Assembly: GCF_010501095.1 (NCBI RefSeq)
Contig: NZ_QVMP01000004.1
Location: 62,001 to 126,000, forward strand
Direction: 5' to 3'
DNA length: 64,000 bases
Source: Dysgonomonas sp. 520
GTDB lineage: Bacteria; Bacteroidota; Bacteroidia; Bacteroidales; Dysgonomonadaceae
Shown here: positions 55,315 to 64,000 of the stretch, piece by piece
Position numbering within the stretch: the stretch's first letter is position 1
Layout of the letters: the number at the start of each line of letters is the position of its first letter
Position numbers and translations under genes: made by a program
The notes under the pieces: generated by a model
Told to the model about the DNA's origin: nothing
What the model saw: the letters and a program-made list of their open reading frames with translations, nothing else
Databases searched by the model: none

Positions 55315-56892
55315 ATGAAAAAATATAGTTTAATATTCAGCGTAATCTTCGCTTTGATGTTCACATCATGTGATTCATGGTTAGAGTCGCCATCTCCCGG
55401 TGTAACCGAACTTGACGACTTTTTTACAGTAGGTCAGACTGCTATTAATACAACAAACGGGGCTTATGTGCCATTGGCTTGGGAATATAATTACACATAT
55501 TTTCCGGAGTGGTTTATCGGCGATGTTGTATCGGATGATGCTCTTAAAGGCGGACAAAATATAAATGACATGTCTGTAGTTTATGATATGGAAAACTTCA
55601 AGACAATACCTAATAATGATTTTCTGCTTGACTTCTATCGTGCTCAATATCAAGGCATAGGTCGTTGCAACCTGGGATTGCAGGAAATTCCGGTAATGAC
55701 ACCCGACACAACCATGACCGAACGTGTTCAGAACAGGTTGATAGGCGAATTGAAGTTTCTTCGTGCAATGTATTATTTCCGTTTGGTGAGAGTATTCGGA
55801 GGGGTTCCATTAGTTGACTTCGTGATAGACTCGTCAACAAAATGGAAGCAACCACGCGCCTCGGCTGACGATGTTTACGTGCAAATTATTAAAGACCTGG
55901 AAGAAGCGAACGATGTTTTGTGGGTAAAAACAGACTATGCGAAAGCTGATACAGGTCGTGTGACCAAAGGTGCGGCTCAGGCTATGCTATTGAAAACAAA
56001 TCTTTATCTGAAAAATTATCCGGAAGCAAAACGTTGGGGAGATTCTATCATCCAATCAGGACAATACAGGCTGTTGCCAAACTATTCTGACAATTTCACC
56101 CTTAACGGTGAAAATATGGATGAGTCGGTTTTTGAAATTCAATATACAGAAGATCCTACAAGCGACTATGGTGGCGGAGGAGGAATAGGTGGAGCCGGTT
56201 TCACAAGAGGAACATTCACTGTGATTCTTACACGTTCACGTTCATCTCTCCTTGGCGGAGGTTGGGGTTTCAATAAGCCTACACAAGACCTGTACAACGA
56301 GTTTGAACCGGAAGACCCAAGGTTAGGAGCAACTATACTTGATCCGAAGGCATATATCGAAAACGAAGATCAAGAAATTTACTTGGGAACACGTTATCTG
56401 AACCGCAAATATGGTATGTATAATGATCTTCCGGGCGGTAAAGTGTCATATTTCGAATTGGCTCACGCTACACGTGCTCCGATAAACAATAAAGTGATTC
56501 GCTATTCTGATGTATTATTGATGTATGCTGAAGCATGTTGCGAGGCCAATAATCTGGGAGATGCAGTAGCTGCACTAAATCAAGTCCGGCAAAGAGCACG
56601 TGGAGAAAGGACTGACATCCTACCGGATCATCCAACCAACACCAATCAATCAGACCTACGCAATGCAATTCGTCACGAACGTCGTGTAGAGCTGGCTATG
56701 GAAGGGCATCGTTGGTTCGACCTCTGCCGTTGGGGAATTGCATACGAAGTAATGACGGCATACAAAGAAAAAGAAAGCGATGACGCTCGAGATCACATGG
56801 CAGACTTTATAAAAGGTAAACACGAGTTGTTTCCTATTCCTAGCAAAGAAATAGAACTCAACCCGATGGAACAAAACAACGGATATAATTAA
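55315..56892 (+). CDS. SusD-like surface glycan-binding lipoprotein (beta-glucan locus)
   Basis: The 525-residue lipoprotein (LMFTSC then DSWLESPSP) carries SusD hallmarks: GELKFLRAMYYFRLVRVFGGVPLV and, near the C-terminus, ALNQVRQRARG and RHERRVELAMEGHRWFDLCRWG. It partners the SusC encoded 42 bases upstream. Confidence 0.96.
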   Translation: MKKYSLIFSVIFALMFTSCDSWLESPSPGVTELDDFFTVGQTAINTTNGAYVPLAWEYNYTYFPEWFIGDVVSDDALKGGQNINDMSVVYDMENFKTIPNNDFLLDFYRAQYQGIGRCNLGLQEIPVMTPDTTMTERVQNRLIGELKFLRAMYYFRLVRVFGGVPLVDFVIDSSTKWKQPRASADDVYVQIIKDLEEANDVLWVKTDYAKADTGRVTKGAAQAMLLKTNLYLKNYPEAKRWGDSIIQSGQYRLLPNYSDNFTLNGENMDESVFEIQYTEDPTSDYGGGGGIGGAGFTRGTFTVILTRSRSSLLGGGWGFNKPTQDLYNEFEPEDPRLGATILDPKAYIENEDQEIYLGTRYLNRKYGMYNDLPGGKVSYFELAHATRAPINNKVIRYSDVLLMYAEACCEANNLGDAVAALNQVRQRARGERTDILPDHPTNTNQSDLRNAIRHERRVELAMEGHRWFDLCRWGIAYEVMTAYKEKESDDARDHMADFIKGKHELFPIPSKEIELNPMEQNNGYN

Positions 56893-56946
56893 CAACTTAA
56901 AATACACAATTAAAGAATTTTATTAACATCAAAAAATTTAATTACG

Positions 56947-57930
56947 ATGAAAGCAAGAAAGATTTTTTTCCTAATGATGAGCTTAGTAGCAATATCATTA
57001 TCGTTTGTTTCGTGTGGAAGTGACGATGACGATGGAGGTGGTAATGGCGGTGGCTCTGTAACCGGTATAAGCCTGAATAAGACAACACTTTCGGTAGAAG
57101 AAGTAGCATCTGAAACTTTGGTAGCAACATTGACCCCTGCAGGATCAACAGGTAAGATAGAATGGAGTTCTTCAGCTCCTTCAATCGCATCGGTTAACAA
57201 TGGTGTAGTAACCGGTATAAAACAAGGAACAGCTACAATTGCGGCTACATATGGTAGTTTCACAGCAACTTGTACAGTAACTGTAACTCAAAGAGGATCA
57301 ATCTCAAAAGATCCATCACTGGATGGTAGCGACTATTTCGTTATGATTTTGGATGATGTATCAGCTACAAAAATAGAAGGTAAGATTGCTCAGGATTTCC
57401 GTCCGGACGATGTAAACAAATATCTTTATTATTGGGATCAGGAAGGTGCGCTTACATTTGAGCCATATTCATCTACAGGTGTAAACTTCTATGAAGAATT
57501 AGGCTGGACTGCTATGAAAGTAACTAATGTAGGTTGGTCGGGAGCAGGATTCTTTGTTGGTCCTGGGTTTGGAGAGATAGACCTTACTCGTGTTACAAAG
57601 AATATAGATGATTATTATTTGCACGTTGCTGTTAAGAGTGCTCAGACTTTCAGTACTTACACTTTTGTATTATATGATAAAAAGAAAAGTAACGGAGCTA
57701 AATTAGTACTTGGTAAAGATGCTGTAGACGGAATAGCTCCTTATGCAGACTTCCCTCGTGACAATGAATGGCATGCATTTGATGTTCCAATGTCTTATTT
57801 CCAAAATAGTCAGGGACTATATTACAGAGAACCTATGACTGACGAGAATGTATTAGCAATTCTTGGGGGCGGAGTAGCAGGCACTACTGTTGAAGTGGAT
57901 GCGCTGTTCATTTACAAACCAAAAAAATAA
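56947..57930 (+). CDS. Surface glycan-binding lipoprotein with Ig-like (Big2) domain
   Basis: The 327-residue lipoprotein has FVSC followed by GSDDDDGGG, an acidic stretch typical of the surface-export signal of Bacteroidetes. A Big2-type Ig domain (residues about 40-118: ITGISLNKTTLSVEEV-like opening, SSAPSIASVNNGVVTGIKQGT) is followed by a beta-sandwich of about 200 residues. Position after susD suggests the accessory surface glycan-binding protein. The same Big2 module recurs at the N-terminus of the GH16 at 58111, which would help both proteins sit on the same glucan or at the same height above the membrane. Confidence 0.82.
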   Translation: MKARKIFFLMMSLVAISLSFVSCGSDDDDGGGNGGGSVTGISLNKTTLSVEEVASETLVATLTPAGSTGKIEWSSSAPSIASVNNGVVTGIKQGTATIAATYGSFTATCTVTVTQRGSISKDPSLDGSDYFVMILDDVSATKIEGKIAQDFRPDDVNKYLYYWDQEGALTFEPYSSTGVNFYEELGWTAMKVTNVGWSGAGFFVGPGFGEIDLTRVTKNIDDYYLHVAVKSAQTFSTYTFVLYDKKKSNGAKLVLGKDAVDGIAPYADFPRDNEWHAFDVPMSYFQNSQGLYYREPMTDENVLAILGGGVAGTTVEVDALFIYKPKK

Positions 57931-57967
57931 ATGAAAAGAGAATAGGTAAAGTTCATTCATAAATCAC

Positions 57968-58051
57968 ATTTTATTTCTCCTCTCCCAAAGTGTTAAACAC
58001 TATTGTAATAATATTTGGAATAAAGAAATTATGGGAGAGGAGAAATAAAAT
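57968..58051. repeat. Perfect 20-bp inverted repeat between binding and enzyme genes
   Basis: ATTTTATTTCTCCTCTCCCA (57968-57987) and its exact complement (58032-58051) flank a 44-base loop that itself holds GTGTT-A-AACAC (57990-58000). In mRNA this is a very stable stem-loop. No T tract follows, so it is more likely an RNA processing or stability barrier than a simple terminator, allowing the susC/susD/binding-protein mRNA to exceed the glucanase mRNA. Confidence 0.8.
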
Positions 58052-58110
58052 TATAAGAAAAAAGATGATCGTATTTCGATCGAAGAAACAAACATCTCAA
58101 AGATGATATC

Positions 58111-59157
58111 ATGAATTATAAGTATTTATTAGCGGCTATTCTAATCAGCTTGGTTTCTGTTCTTTCTTGTTCCGACTCGGACAAGGAAGAAGAAGTAGTG
58201 GCAAAAATCACATTAAACAAAACAGAAACAACAATAGAAATAGGTGGTACCGAAACTTTGGTAGCAACTCTTTCTACATCAACCACCGAACCCGTTGTAT
58301 GGACGTCGAGCGACGAATATGTAGCAACCGTATTCCATGGAATTGTAACAGCCATCACCAGCGGTGAGGTAACCATCACAGCAACAGTTGGGTCTATAAG
58401 TGCGTCGTGTGTAGTGACTGTTCCACAAAAGGAATATAAATTGGTTTGGTCTGATGATTTTGACGGGACAGCACTGAATACTGAAAAATGGAGATATGAA
58501 ACTGGTGGAAACGGATGGGGAAACCAGGAATTACAATACTATACAGATCGTACAGATAATGTGCGGTTGGAAGATGGTTATTTGATCATCGAAGCTAAAA
58601 AGGAAAATCAAGGTAACAATAAATATACATCAGGGCGAATAATAACCAAAGGCAAGGCTCAGTTTACGTACGGAAAAATGGAAGCGCGTATATCCTTACC
58701 AAGTGGAAACGGCACATGGCCGGCGTTCTGGATGCTGGGAACAAGGGGCGGCTGGCCCGGATGTGGCGAGATAGACATCATGGAACATGTGGGTAAAGAG
58801 CCAACCATGATATCGCACGCATTGCATACAGCCAACAGAAATGGTATGAACGGAAAAAACTGGAACTCCAAGGATTATTTTCAAGGAGTGGAAGGCTCTT
58901 TTCATACTTATGGAGTAGAATGGATAGAAAAAGAAGACAGGGGATTTGATTGCATTAAGTTTTTTGTAGACGGAGTGGAAACCGCAACATGCTTTCAGGG
59001 CATTGACAACAGAGCCGACTGGCCGTTCAACAATGAATTTTTCCTAATTCTTAATGTAGCCATCGGAGGATCTTGGGGTGGCACTGTTGATGACAGCATA
59101 TTCGACAAACCTGTTCAGATGAAAGTGGATTGGGTAAAAGTCTATCAATTGCAATAG
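58111..59157 (+). CDS. GH16 endo-beta-1,3-glucanase (laminarinase-like) lipoprotein with Big2 domain
   Basis: The 348-residue lipoprotein (SVLSC then SDSDKEEE, an acidic surface-export-like stretch) has a Big2 Ig module (about 30-108) and a GH16 catalytic domain. The latter holds GGNGWGNQELQYYTDR, WPAFWMLG and GEIDIMEHVG, with Glu 220, Asp 222 and Glu 225 as the ExDxxE set; these are features of laminarinase-type enzymes. It should cut beta-1,3-glucan at the cell surface. Confidence 0.93.
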   Translation: MNYKYLLAAILISLVSVLSCSDSDKEEEVVAKITLNKTETTIEIGGTETLVATLSTSTTEPVVWTSSDEYVATVFHGIVTAITSGEVTITATVGSISASCVVTVPQKEYKLVWSDDFDGTALNTEKWRYETGGNGWGNQELQYYTDRTDNVRLEDGYLIIEAKKENQGNNKYTSGRIITKGKAQFTYGKMEARISLPSGNGTWPAFWMLGTRGGWPGCGEIDIMEHVGKEPTMISHALHTANRNGMNGKNWNSKDYFQGVEGSFHTYGVEWIEKEDRGFDCIKFFVDGVETATCFQGIDNRADWPFNNEFFLILNVAIGGSWGGTVDDSIFDKPVQMKVDWVKVYQLQ

Positions 59158-59201
59158 GAATTATATTTCAGGTATACTCTTAAAAATAGAAGAAAAAGAA
59201 T

Positions 59202-60506
59202 ATGAAAATGATGAAGAAATTTATATTGATACTCGCTGCAATAGCATTAGGGTTTAGCTGCAGCGATGACGATAAAGATAACGATAATGGTTCGGGTGTC
59301 GGCAAAGACCCTGTGACGCAAGGAAAAAGCCAGAAAAGAGGAGTGTCTTTCAATTTTCAGGTGCTTGAAGACATAACGCTACTTGCTCCCGCCATTTCAT
59401 GGTCTTACAATTGGGGACCGGATCAATCTGCAAGTTATTCGGAGCCTTTCAAAAACAATAATATAGATTATTTCCCTATGGCATGGAACGGCGGCTATAG
59501 TCCGAGCAGAATCAGGGCTTATAAGGCAGCGCATCCTGAGTGTAAGTATATTTTAGCATTTAATGAGCCTAATCTTACAGACCAAGCCAACATGACCCCG
59601 CAGAAAGCAGCTGAATATTGGCCGGCTTTCAGGGCATTGGCCACAGAGTTGGGAATGAAAATCATCTCTCCGGCAATGAACTACGGAACATTGGCAGGCT
59701 ACAGTGACCCGATTAAATGGTTGGATGAGTTTTTCACACTGGTTCCTCTAAGTGATATAGATGGTATCTCCATTCACTGTTATATGACAAATCCCAGTGC
59801 CACGAAGTCATACATAGAACGGTTCAAAAAATATGGCAAACCTATTTGGATGACAGAGTTTTGCGCATGGGAAGGAGCCACTGTTAGTCCTGACGGTCAA
59901 ATGAAATATATGTGCGACATTATCAATTATATGGAGTGTGATCCTGATATTGAACGCTATGCCTGGTTTATTCCGAGGTTGGCAAAAGGAGAGAAGAAAC
60001 CGTATATGGAATTGCTGGAAAGAAGTCTGCCTTCCCGGTTGACTGCAATAGGAGAGGTATTTGTAAATATGTCTACGCTCGACAAGAATACATATTATGT
60101 AGAAGGGCAAACAATTGAGGCGGAGCACTACAATTCGATCAGCATATCGGAAAGCGTTGGCTCTAATGGCTGGGTGTCAGGTCCTTCTATGCGTCTAACC
60201 ACCGACGGGTCGGGAGGAACCCTTGAGTTGTGCAATTTCTACACAAACCAATGGGTAGAATATCAGGTAGAAGTGTCAAAGAAAAAACAATATAAAGTTG
60301 ATATACGCTATGCAACTTTCACCGATTCGGAGTTTGAAGTCGAGGTAGACGGCAAAAGCGCAGGTACGATCTCATTGCCAAGCACAGGTGAAGATTATAT
60401 CTGGAAAACAGAAACATCTGATTTGCAATTGGGTAAAGGCAAACATAAAATACGCCTCAAATTGGCAAAGGGTATAGTTCATATGAATTGGCTGAAAATC
60501 TACTAA
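59202..60506 (+). CDS. GH128-like beta-1,3-glucanase with CBM6-like domain, lipoprotein
   Basis: The 434-residue lipoprotein (GFSC then SDDDKDNDNG, surface-export-like) begins the catalytic domain at RGVSFNFQVLED. It is an Asl1/GH128-type TIM barrel with AFNEPN (Glu near 122, acid/base) and WMTEFCAW (Glu near 219, nucleophile). From about residue 300 a CBM6-like module follows (TIEAEHYNSIS, MRLTTDGSGGTLEL, VHMNWLKIY). GH128 enzymes act on beta-1,3-glucans, complementing the two GH16 enzymes that flank it. Confidence 0.9.
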   Translation: MKMMKKFILILAAIALGFSCSDDDKDNDNGSGVGKDPVTQGKSQKRGVSFNFQVLEDITLLAPAISWSYNWGPDQSASYSEPFKNNNIDYFPMAWNGGYSPSRIRAYKAAHPECKYILAFNEPNLTDQANMTPQKAAEYWPAFRALATELGMKIISPAMNYGTLAGYSDPIKWLDEFFTLVPLSDIDGISIHCYMTNPSATKSYIERFKKYGKPIWMTEFCAWEGATVSPDGQMKYMCDIINYMECDPDIERYAWFIPRLAKGEKKPYMELLERSLPSRLTAIGEVFVNMSTLDKNTYYVEGQTIEAEHYNSISISESVGSNGWVSGPSMRLTTDGSGGTLELCNFYTNQWVEYQVEVSKKKQYKVDIRYATFTDSEFEVEVDGKSAGTISLPSTGEDYIWKTETSDLQLGKGKHKIRLKLAKGIVHMNWLKIY

Positions 60507-60556
60507 AAAACTAATTAACTAACGAAAAGCAGTTGAAGAACGAATAATTATATAAA

Positions 60557-61528
60557 ATGAGAATCTCTAAATGTTTGTTGTTTATCATAATTTGTTTTCC
60601 ATTACTTTGTTTGGGATGCATAGGCGGTGGAGATGCCATTGCAGCCGAATCGGCCGAAAACACGAAGGAAGTTGGTTCGGGAGAAATTGACGGTTATAAA
60701 CTTGTGTGGCAAGACCTGTTCAATGGCGACAAATTGAGTCCTGATAATTGGTATATTGAAGTAAATGGCCAAGGTGGAGGCAATGCGGAATTGCAGTTTT
60801 ACAAAGCCGAAAATGTGTCGATAGATATTGAACCCAATACAGGAAAGAGATGCCTTGTGTTGACGGCAAAAAAAGAAAACTATCTGGACAAAACCGCCAC
60901 ATCAGGACGTGTCAACTCAATTGACCGAAAGACATTCAAATATGGAAAGATTGAAGCCAGCATAAAGGTTCCGAAAACAGGGGATGGACTATGGCCTGCA
61001 TTCTGGATGATGGGCGCAGATTATCCGTCTGTGGGGTGGCCCAAATGTGGCGAAGTGGATATATTGGAGATAGGCAGCGACGAAGGCATTCGTAAAATGG
61101 TGCAAGACTATTTTATAAACGGTGCATGCCATTGGGGGCAAAGCTGGAACGGAGGTGCTTACCCAAACTATTTCAAAGGATTTGAAAATTCTTATGTGTT
61201 GCATGACGATTTTCATCTGTATACCCTGACTTGGGATAGGGATAGTATCAGAATGTATTTGGATAAGGACAAATATCCTGATGCGAAGCCATATTTCGAA
61301 ATGGGAATAAATAGTTTCGATACGGAATCATCTCCCGGACATTACTTCAACAAAGATTTCTTCATCCTGTTCAACCTGGCGGTAGGAGGCAATTATACTC
61401 AAATATGGGATATAAACAAAGTAACCGCACTGAACGAAGAAAATGGATACGAAGCAAAGATGTATGTCGATTATGTTAGAGTATATCAGAAAGAAGAATT
61501 TGAAGATAATTTATTGACAAATAAATAG
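60557..61528 (+). CDS. GH16 beta-glucanase lipoprotein
   Basis: The 323-residue protein has a lipobox-like LCLGC followed by IGGGDAIAAES, without the acidic run seen in its two neighbours, so it may stay on the periplasmic side. The GH16 domain begins YKLVWQDLFNGDKLSPDNWY and carries GEVDILEIG with Glu 166, Asp 168 and Glu 171. Sequence differs enough from the GH16 at 58111 (YPSVGWPKC and a long insert DYFINGACHWGQSWNGGAYPN) to suggest a different product range. It is the last gene of the locus. Confidence 0.92.
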   Translation: MRISKCLLFIIICFPLLCLGCIGGGDAIAAESAENTKEVGSGEIDGYKLVWQDLFNGDKLSPDNWYIEVNGQGGGNAELQFYKAENVSIDIEPNTGKRCLVLTAKKENYLDKTATSGRVNSIDRKTFKYGKIEASIKVPKTGDGLWPAFWMMGADYPSVGWPKCGEVDILEIGSDEGIRKMVQDYFINGACHWGQSWNGGAYPNYFKGFENSYVLHDDFHLYTLTWDRDSIRMYLDKDKYPDAKPYFEMGINSFDTESSPGHYFNKDFFILFNLAVGGNYTQIWDINKVTALNEENGYEAKMYVDYVRVYQKEEFEDNLLTNK

Positions 61529-61551
61529 AGTTGTGAGTATTGATTGATGTG

Positions 61552-61589
61552 TCCCTGTTTCTCGTGATGAGAGGCAGGGATATTTTTTT
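61552..61589 (+). terminator. Intrinsic terminator closing the beta-glucan locus
   Basis: TCCCTG (61552-61557) pairs with CAGGGA (61575-61580), extended by TCTC/GAGA pairs around a GTGAT loop, then TATTTTTTT. It lies 24 bases after the GH16 stop. Confidence 0.75.
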
Positions 61590-61637
61590 ACTTAACAATG
61601 GTAAAGCGCATAATATAATTATTTTGCAAAGTTGTTG

Positions 61638-61645
61638 TATCTTTG
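61638..61645 (+). promoter_or_regulatory. Promoter -7 element for the membrane-protein genes
   Basis: TATCTTTG, followed by CA, is an excellent match to the Bacteroidetes -7 element. Transcription would start near 61652, which places it after any of the upstream in-frame start codons (61540, 61567) and sets a lower limit for the true start of the next gene. Confidence 0.6.
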
Positions 61646-61674
61646 CAAATTACAAACCGGAATGTATAGATAAA

Positions 61675-63093
61675 TTGTCGTTCAAAATAATAAAACATAT
61701 AAACTCATCAACCGGCAGAAAAGTGATTTTGTTTGCAGTCACTTTGCTTGCTTTTGCCATGATTTATTCTTTAAATGTACTGTATCCCATCTATTTGGAT
61801 GATTGGGATTATAGCTACATTTATTGGCAGTCGGAACTTGTCGGAGGCTTTTTTGATGCGGTTTATTCCCAAACAATCCATTATGTGAAATGGGGAGGCA
61901 GAACAGTTGTTCATGTTATCTTGCAAACATTGTTGTCGTGGGGGCCATTCTGGAGCGATTTGCTGAACAGCATAATGTTTGTTTTATTCACCGCCGTGGT
62001 TTATTCTATTGCCAATATAGGACGAAAGGTTCGCCCGTCTCTTTATTTTATGATCATTATGCTCACATGGTTTTTTCAGGCAGATGTGGGCGAAACGCTT
62101 ATCTGGCTGACCGGAAGTGTGAATTATATGTGGGGAACTACAATCATACTTGTCTTTGTTTATTTCTACTATAAATATTTTCGTGAACGGTCGGGAAGGA
62201 CAAAGATTGACTCGAAGGGAAGAATAATACTGTTTTTCTTTTTCGGAGTTATAGCCGGATGGACGAATGAGAATATGGTGGTGGCTATGCTATGTATGAT
62301 TGCCGTATTCTTATTTCTTGTTTGGAGGAAAGAGAAATCTGTTGAGAAATGGGCAATAAGCGGATTTTCAGGAGCATGTATAGGTGCTGCTTTAATGGTG
62401 TTGGCTCCGGGAAACTATGTGAGATACAACATGGAACTGAAGGAGCAAGGACTAACCAAAGCCGAATTGGGCATTGATTATTATTGGGGACGATTGCAGG
62501 CTCTGATTGACGGATATATGGAGTATCTGCTACTTTTGGTCTTTGTCTATTTCTTATTGGTACTTGTATTCTGGTACAACACCGAAAAAGAAGGCAGGAA
62601 AGAAGTGCTATTGTCTTCTTTCATTTTCTTCGGAGGTTCTCTAATAGCAAGTGCAGCCATGGTGGCGTCGCCTACATTTGAGCCAAGGGCATGGTTTGGA
62701 ATTATTACGTTGATGATAGTTGCCGTATCAATAATCTATGCGAACCTGAATTTTTCAAAAATCTATATCCGGATTGGGAAATGGTGTTGCATAACGCTCC
62801 TGTTCGGTATGTTTGTTTATACTTATGTCGAAGGTCGGGAAGAGTTGGTACATTTAAGGCAGATAATAGATAATCGTGAAGCCGAATTGAAGAAACAAAA
62901 ATCGGAAGGGAAAAGCAGGATAATATTTTCGGGCGAACGCTTCGAAGACAGAGCACATCGGCGATTAGACTTGATATTTCCCAAGATGTACGATTTTCCT
63001 CAAGATACCAGCCATTGGATGTATAAAGCATACGAACGGTATCATGGGGTGGATGCGGTAAGATTTGAAAATGAACGGTCAATAAAAAGATAG
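61675..63093 (+). CDS. DUF6056-like multi-spanning membrane protein (copy 1)
   Basis: The 472-residue product has about ten or more hydrophobic segments. It carries the conserved loop PIYLDDWDYSYIYWQ, WGGRTVVHVILQ, LIWLTGSVNYMWGT, AGWTNENMVV and LAPGNYVRYN, the pattern of DUF6056 proteins, which resemble GT-C-type glycosyltransferases. An Asp-Asp pair after the first membrane segment is typical of GT-C enzymes. The frame runs back to 61540, but 61567 lies in a terminator loop and the -7 element lies at 61638. I therefore choose TTG 61675, which also aligns with the start of copy 2. The start remains uncertain. A role in surface polysaccharide assembly is inference. Confidence 0.72.
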   Translation: MSFKIIKHINSSTGRKVILFAVTLLAFAMIYSLNVLYPIYLDDWDYSYIYWQSELVGGFFDAVYSQTIHYVKWGGRTVVHVILQTLLSWGPFWSDLLNSIMFVLFTAVVYSIANIGRKVRPSLYFMIIMLTWFFQADVGETLIWLTGSVNYMWGTTIILVFVYFYYKYFRERSGRTKIDSKGRIILFFFFGVIAGWTNENMVVAMLCMIAVFLFLVWRKEKSVEKWAISGFSGACIGAALMVLAPGNYVRYNMELKEQGLTKAELGIDYYWGRLQALIDGYMEYLLLLVFVYFLLVLVFWYNTEKEGRKEVLLSSFIFFGGSLIASAAMVASPTFEPRAWFGIITLMIVAVSIIYANLNFSKIYIRIGKWCCITLLFGMFVYTYVEGREELVHLRQIIDNREAELKKQKSEGKSRIIFSGERFEDRAHRRLDLIFPKMYDFPQDTSHWMYKAYERYHGVDAVRFENERSIKR

Positions 63094-63103
63094 TATAACA
63101 CAA

Positions 63104-64000
63104 GTGAAGCAAGCTATAGATAAGTATAATAGTATATTCAGATTTTTATCAAATTCCGGAACAAGAAAGGTTATATTCTTTTTTCTTGTAGGAATGGTCT
63201 TTTCTTTGATCCTTTTTCTCAATTTGATTTATCCTGTATGGGCTGACGATTGGACTTATATTTTTCATATCGAAACGCATGAAAGGCTGAAAGGAGTAAG
63301 TGATTTGTTCCAATCGCAATATTTTCATTATATGACATGGGGGGGGCGCACGGTAGCTCATACCATAGACCAAATATTGCTGAATTTGAATTACCCGTGG
63401 TGCGATATATTCAATAGTCTGATATTCACTGTGTTTATATATCAGATATATAGAATATGTAATTATAGAAAGGTTGAGTATAACCTCTCGTTATTCTTTT
63501 TCGTCAGTATAATGATATGGTTTTTTCAGAGTTCTTTCGGAGCCTGCATTTTATGGATCACAGGGAGTGCTAATTATCTATGGAGTACATTGATAATCCT
63601 ATTTTTTATATATCCTTATTGCCGTTTCTATCTGGAAGATAAAAAGCATAATTCGTATTGGAAATGTACTTATATGTTTTTGGGAGGAATATTGGCCGGA
63701 TGGACCAACGAGAACACGGCTTTTGGAATGCTCTGCCTGATTGTTGCAATCCTAATACTTAAGAAGAAAGAAAACAAGGAAAAGATACCCTATTGGTGTG
63801 TGTGGGGGTTGGCGGGAGCCGTTGTCGGATATATTTTGATGATTAAAGCTCCGGGAAATTATGTCAGGTATGAAAATACGACGGGCAGTTCCGGTATTAT
63901 GGCAAATTTAGATTTTGGTATTTTATTCGATAGGTTCAAGTTCATTTTAGGGGGCATATATCGCCAGCTGTTCAACTTGTTTTTTATTTGTGCAATATTG
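63104..64000 (+). CDS. DUF6056-like multi-spanning membrane protein (copy 2), 3' end outside window
   Basis: The frame is open from GTG 63104, ten bases after the previous stop, to the right edge (299 codons, no stop). It repeats the landmarks of copy 1: NLIYPVWADDWTYIFHI, WGGRTVAHTID, LWITGSANYLWST, AGWTNENTAFG and KAPGNYVRYEN. Start KQAIDKYNSIFRF aligns with the N-terminus of copy 1. It is a tandem paralogue, so the pair probably acts on related acceptors. An eight-G tract (63339-63346) codes for the conserved WGGR. Confidence 0.75.
   Translation, partial: MKQAIDKYNSIFRFLSNSGTRKVIFFFLVGMVFSLILFLNLIYPVWADDWTYIFHIETHERLKGVSDLFQSQYFHYMTWGGRTVAHTIDQILLNLNYPWCDIFNSLIFTVFIYQIYRICNYRKVEYNLSLFFFVSIMIWFFQSSFGACILWITGSANYLWSTLIILFFIYPYCRFYLEDKKHNSYWKCTYMFLGGILAGWTNENTAFGMLCLIVAILILKKKENKEKIPYWCVWGLAGAVVGYILMIKAPGNYVRYENTTGSSGIMANLDFGILFDRFKFILGGIYRQLFNLFFICAIL

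Noticed and set aside
61567..61569. ATG as start of the first DUF6056-like gene
   Set aside because: It lies in the loop of the terminator that closes the beta-glucan locus and upstream of the best -7 element, and the added residues do not match the tandem copy.
1..64000. CRISPR array, tRNA, rRNA or complete insertion sequence
   Set aside because: No regularly spaced direct repeats, cloverleaf sequences, ribosomal sequence or transposase frames were seen by eye on either strand.

Overview
The window is AT-rich DNA that I place in a Bacteroidota lineage, most likely Bacteroidales with a Dysgonomonas-like gene repertoire. The signs are SusC/SusD pairs, lipoproteins with acidic residues after the lipobox cysteine, C-terminal type IX secretion (T9SS) sorting domains, TAnnTTTG promoter elements and the absence of clear Shine-Dalgarno sites. 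The genus is inference. Nearly the whole window is glycan-degradation machinery. I see no rRNA, tRNA, CRISPR array or intact insertion sequence.

Region A (1-19595, all + strand) is a pectin locus already under way at the left edge. In order it holds a partial beta-helix protein, GH95, GH28 polygalacturonase, GH105 unsaturated uronyl hydrolase, two tandem PL1 pectate lyases, a second beta-helix protein, a CE8 pectin methylesterase with a long repeat-rich tail, a CE12-type acetylesterase, GH43 and a third beta-helix protein. Together they could de-esterify, cleave and trim homogalacturonan and rhamnogalacturonan. Several carry T9SS sorting domains. Its SusC/SusD pair, if it has one, lies outside the window. 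Two copies of a short inverted-repeat element and a cluster of small palindromes lie in its gaps.

Region B (19596-22760) holds a strong terminator, a truncated remnant of a carbohydrate-binding protein and the housekeeping serine pair serC-serA.

Region C (22811-51440) is a second, less familiar glycan locus. A leftward set encodes two related SGNH-like proteins and a secreted protein made of CBM96/DNRLRE-like modules. Divergent from it is a large enzyme of unrecognised family, followed by a convergent LacI-type regulator. A long rightward run then encodes a sodium:solute symporter, a cytoplasmic FAD-dependent oxidoreductase, SusC, SusD, a DUF5017-like lipoprotein, a second large enzyme related to the first, an SGNH esterase, GH3 with a PA14 insert, a sialate-O-acetylesterase-like protein and GH16 with a CBM96-like module. 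A near-perfect LacI-type operator lies in the divergent promoter region. This is the best candidate for an undescribed system: acetylated-glycan degradation, transport and intracellular redox processing under a LacI regulator.

Region D (52015-61590) is a compact beta-1,3-glucan (laminarin-like) locus: SusC, SusD, a surface lipoprotein, GH16, GH128-CBM6 and a second GH16, closed by a terminator. A perfect 20-bp inverted repeat separates the binding genes from the enzymes.

Region E (61591-64000) has two tandem DUF6056-like membrane proteins, the second cut by the right edge.
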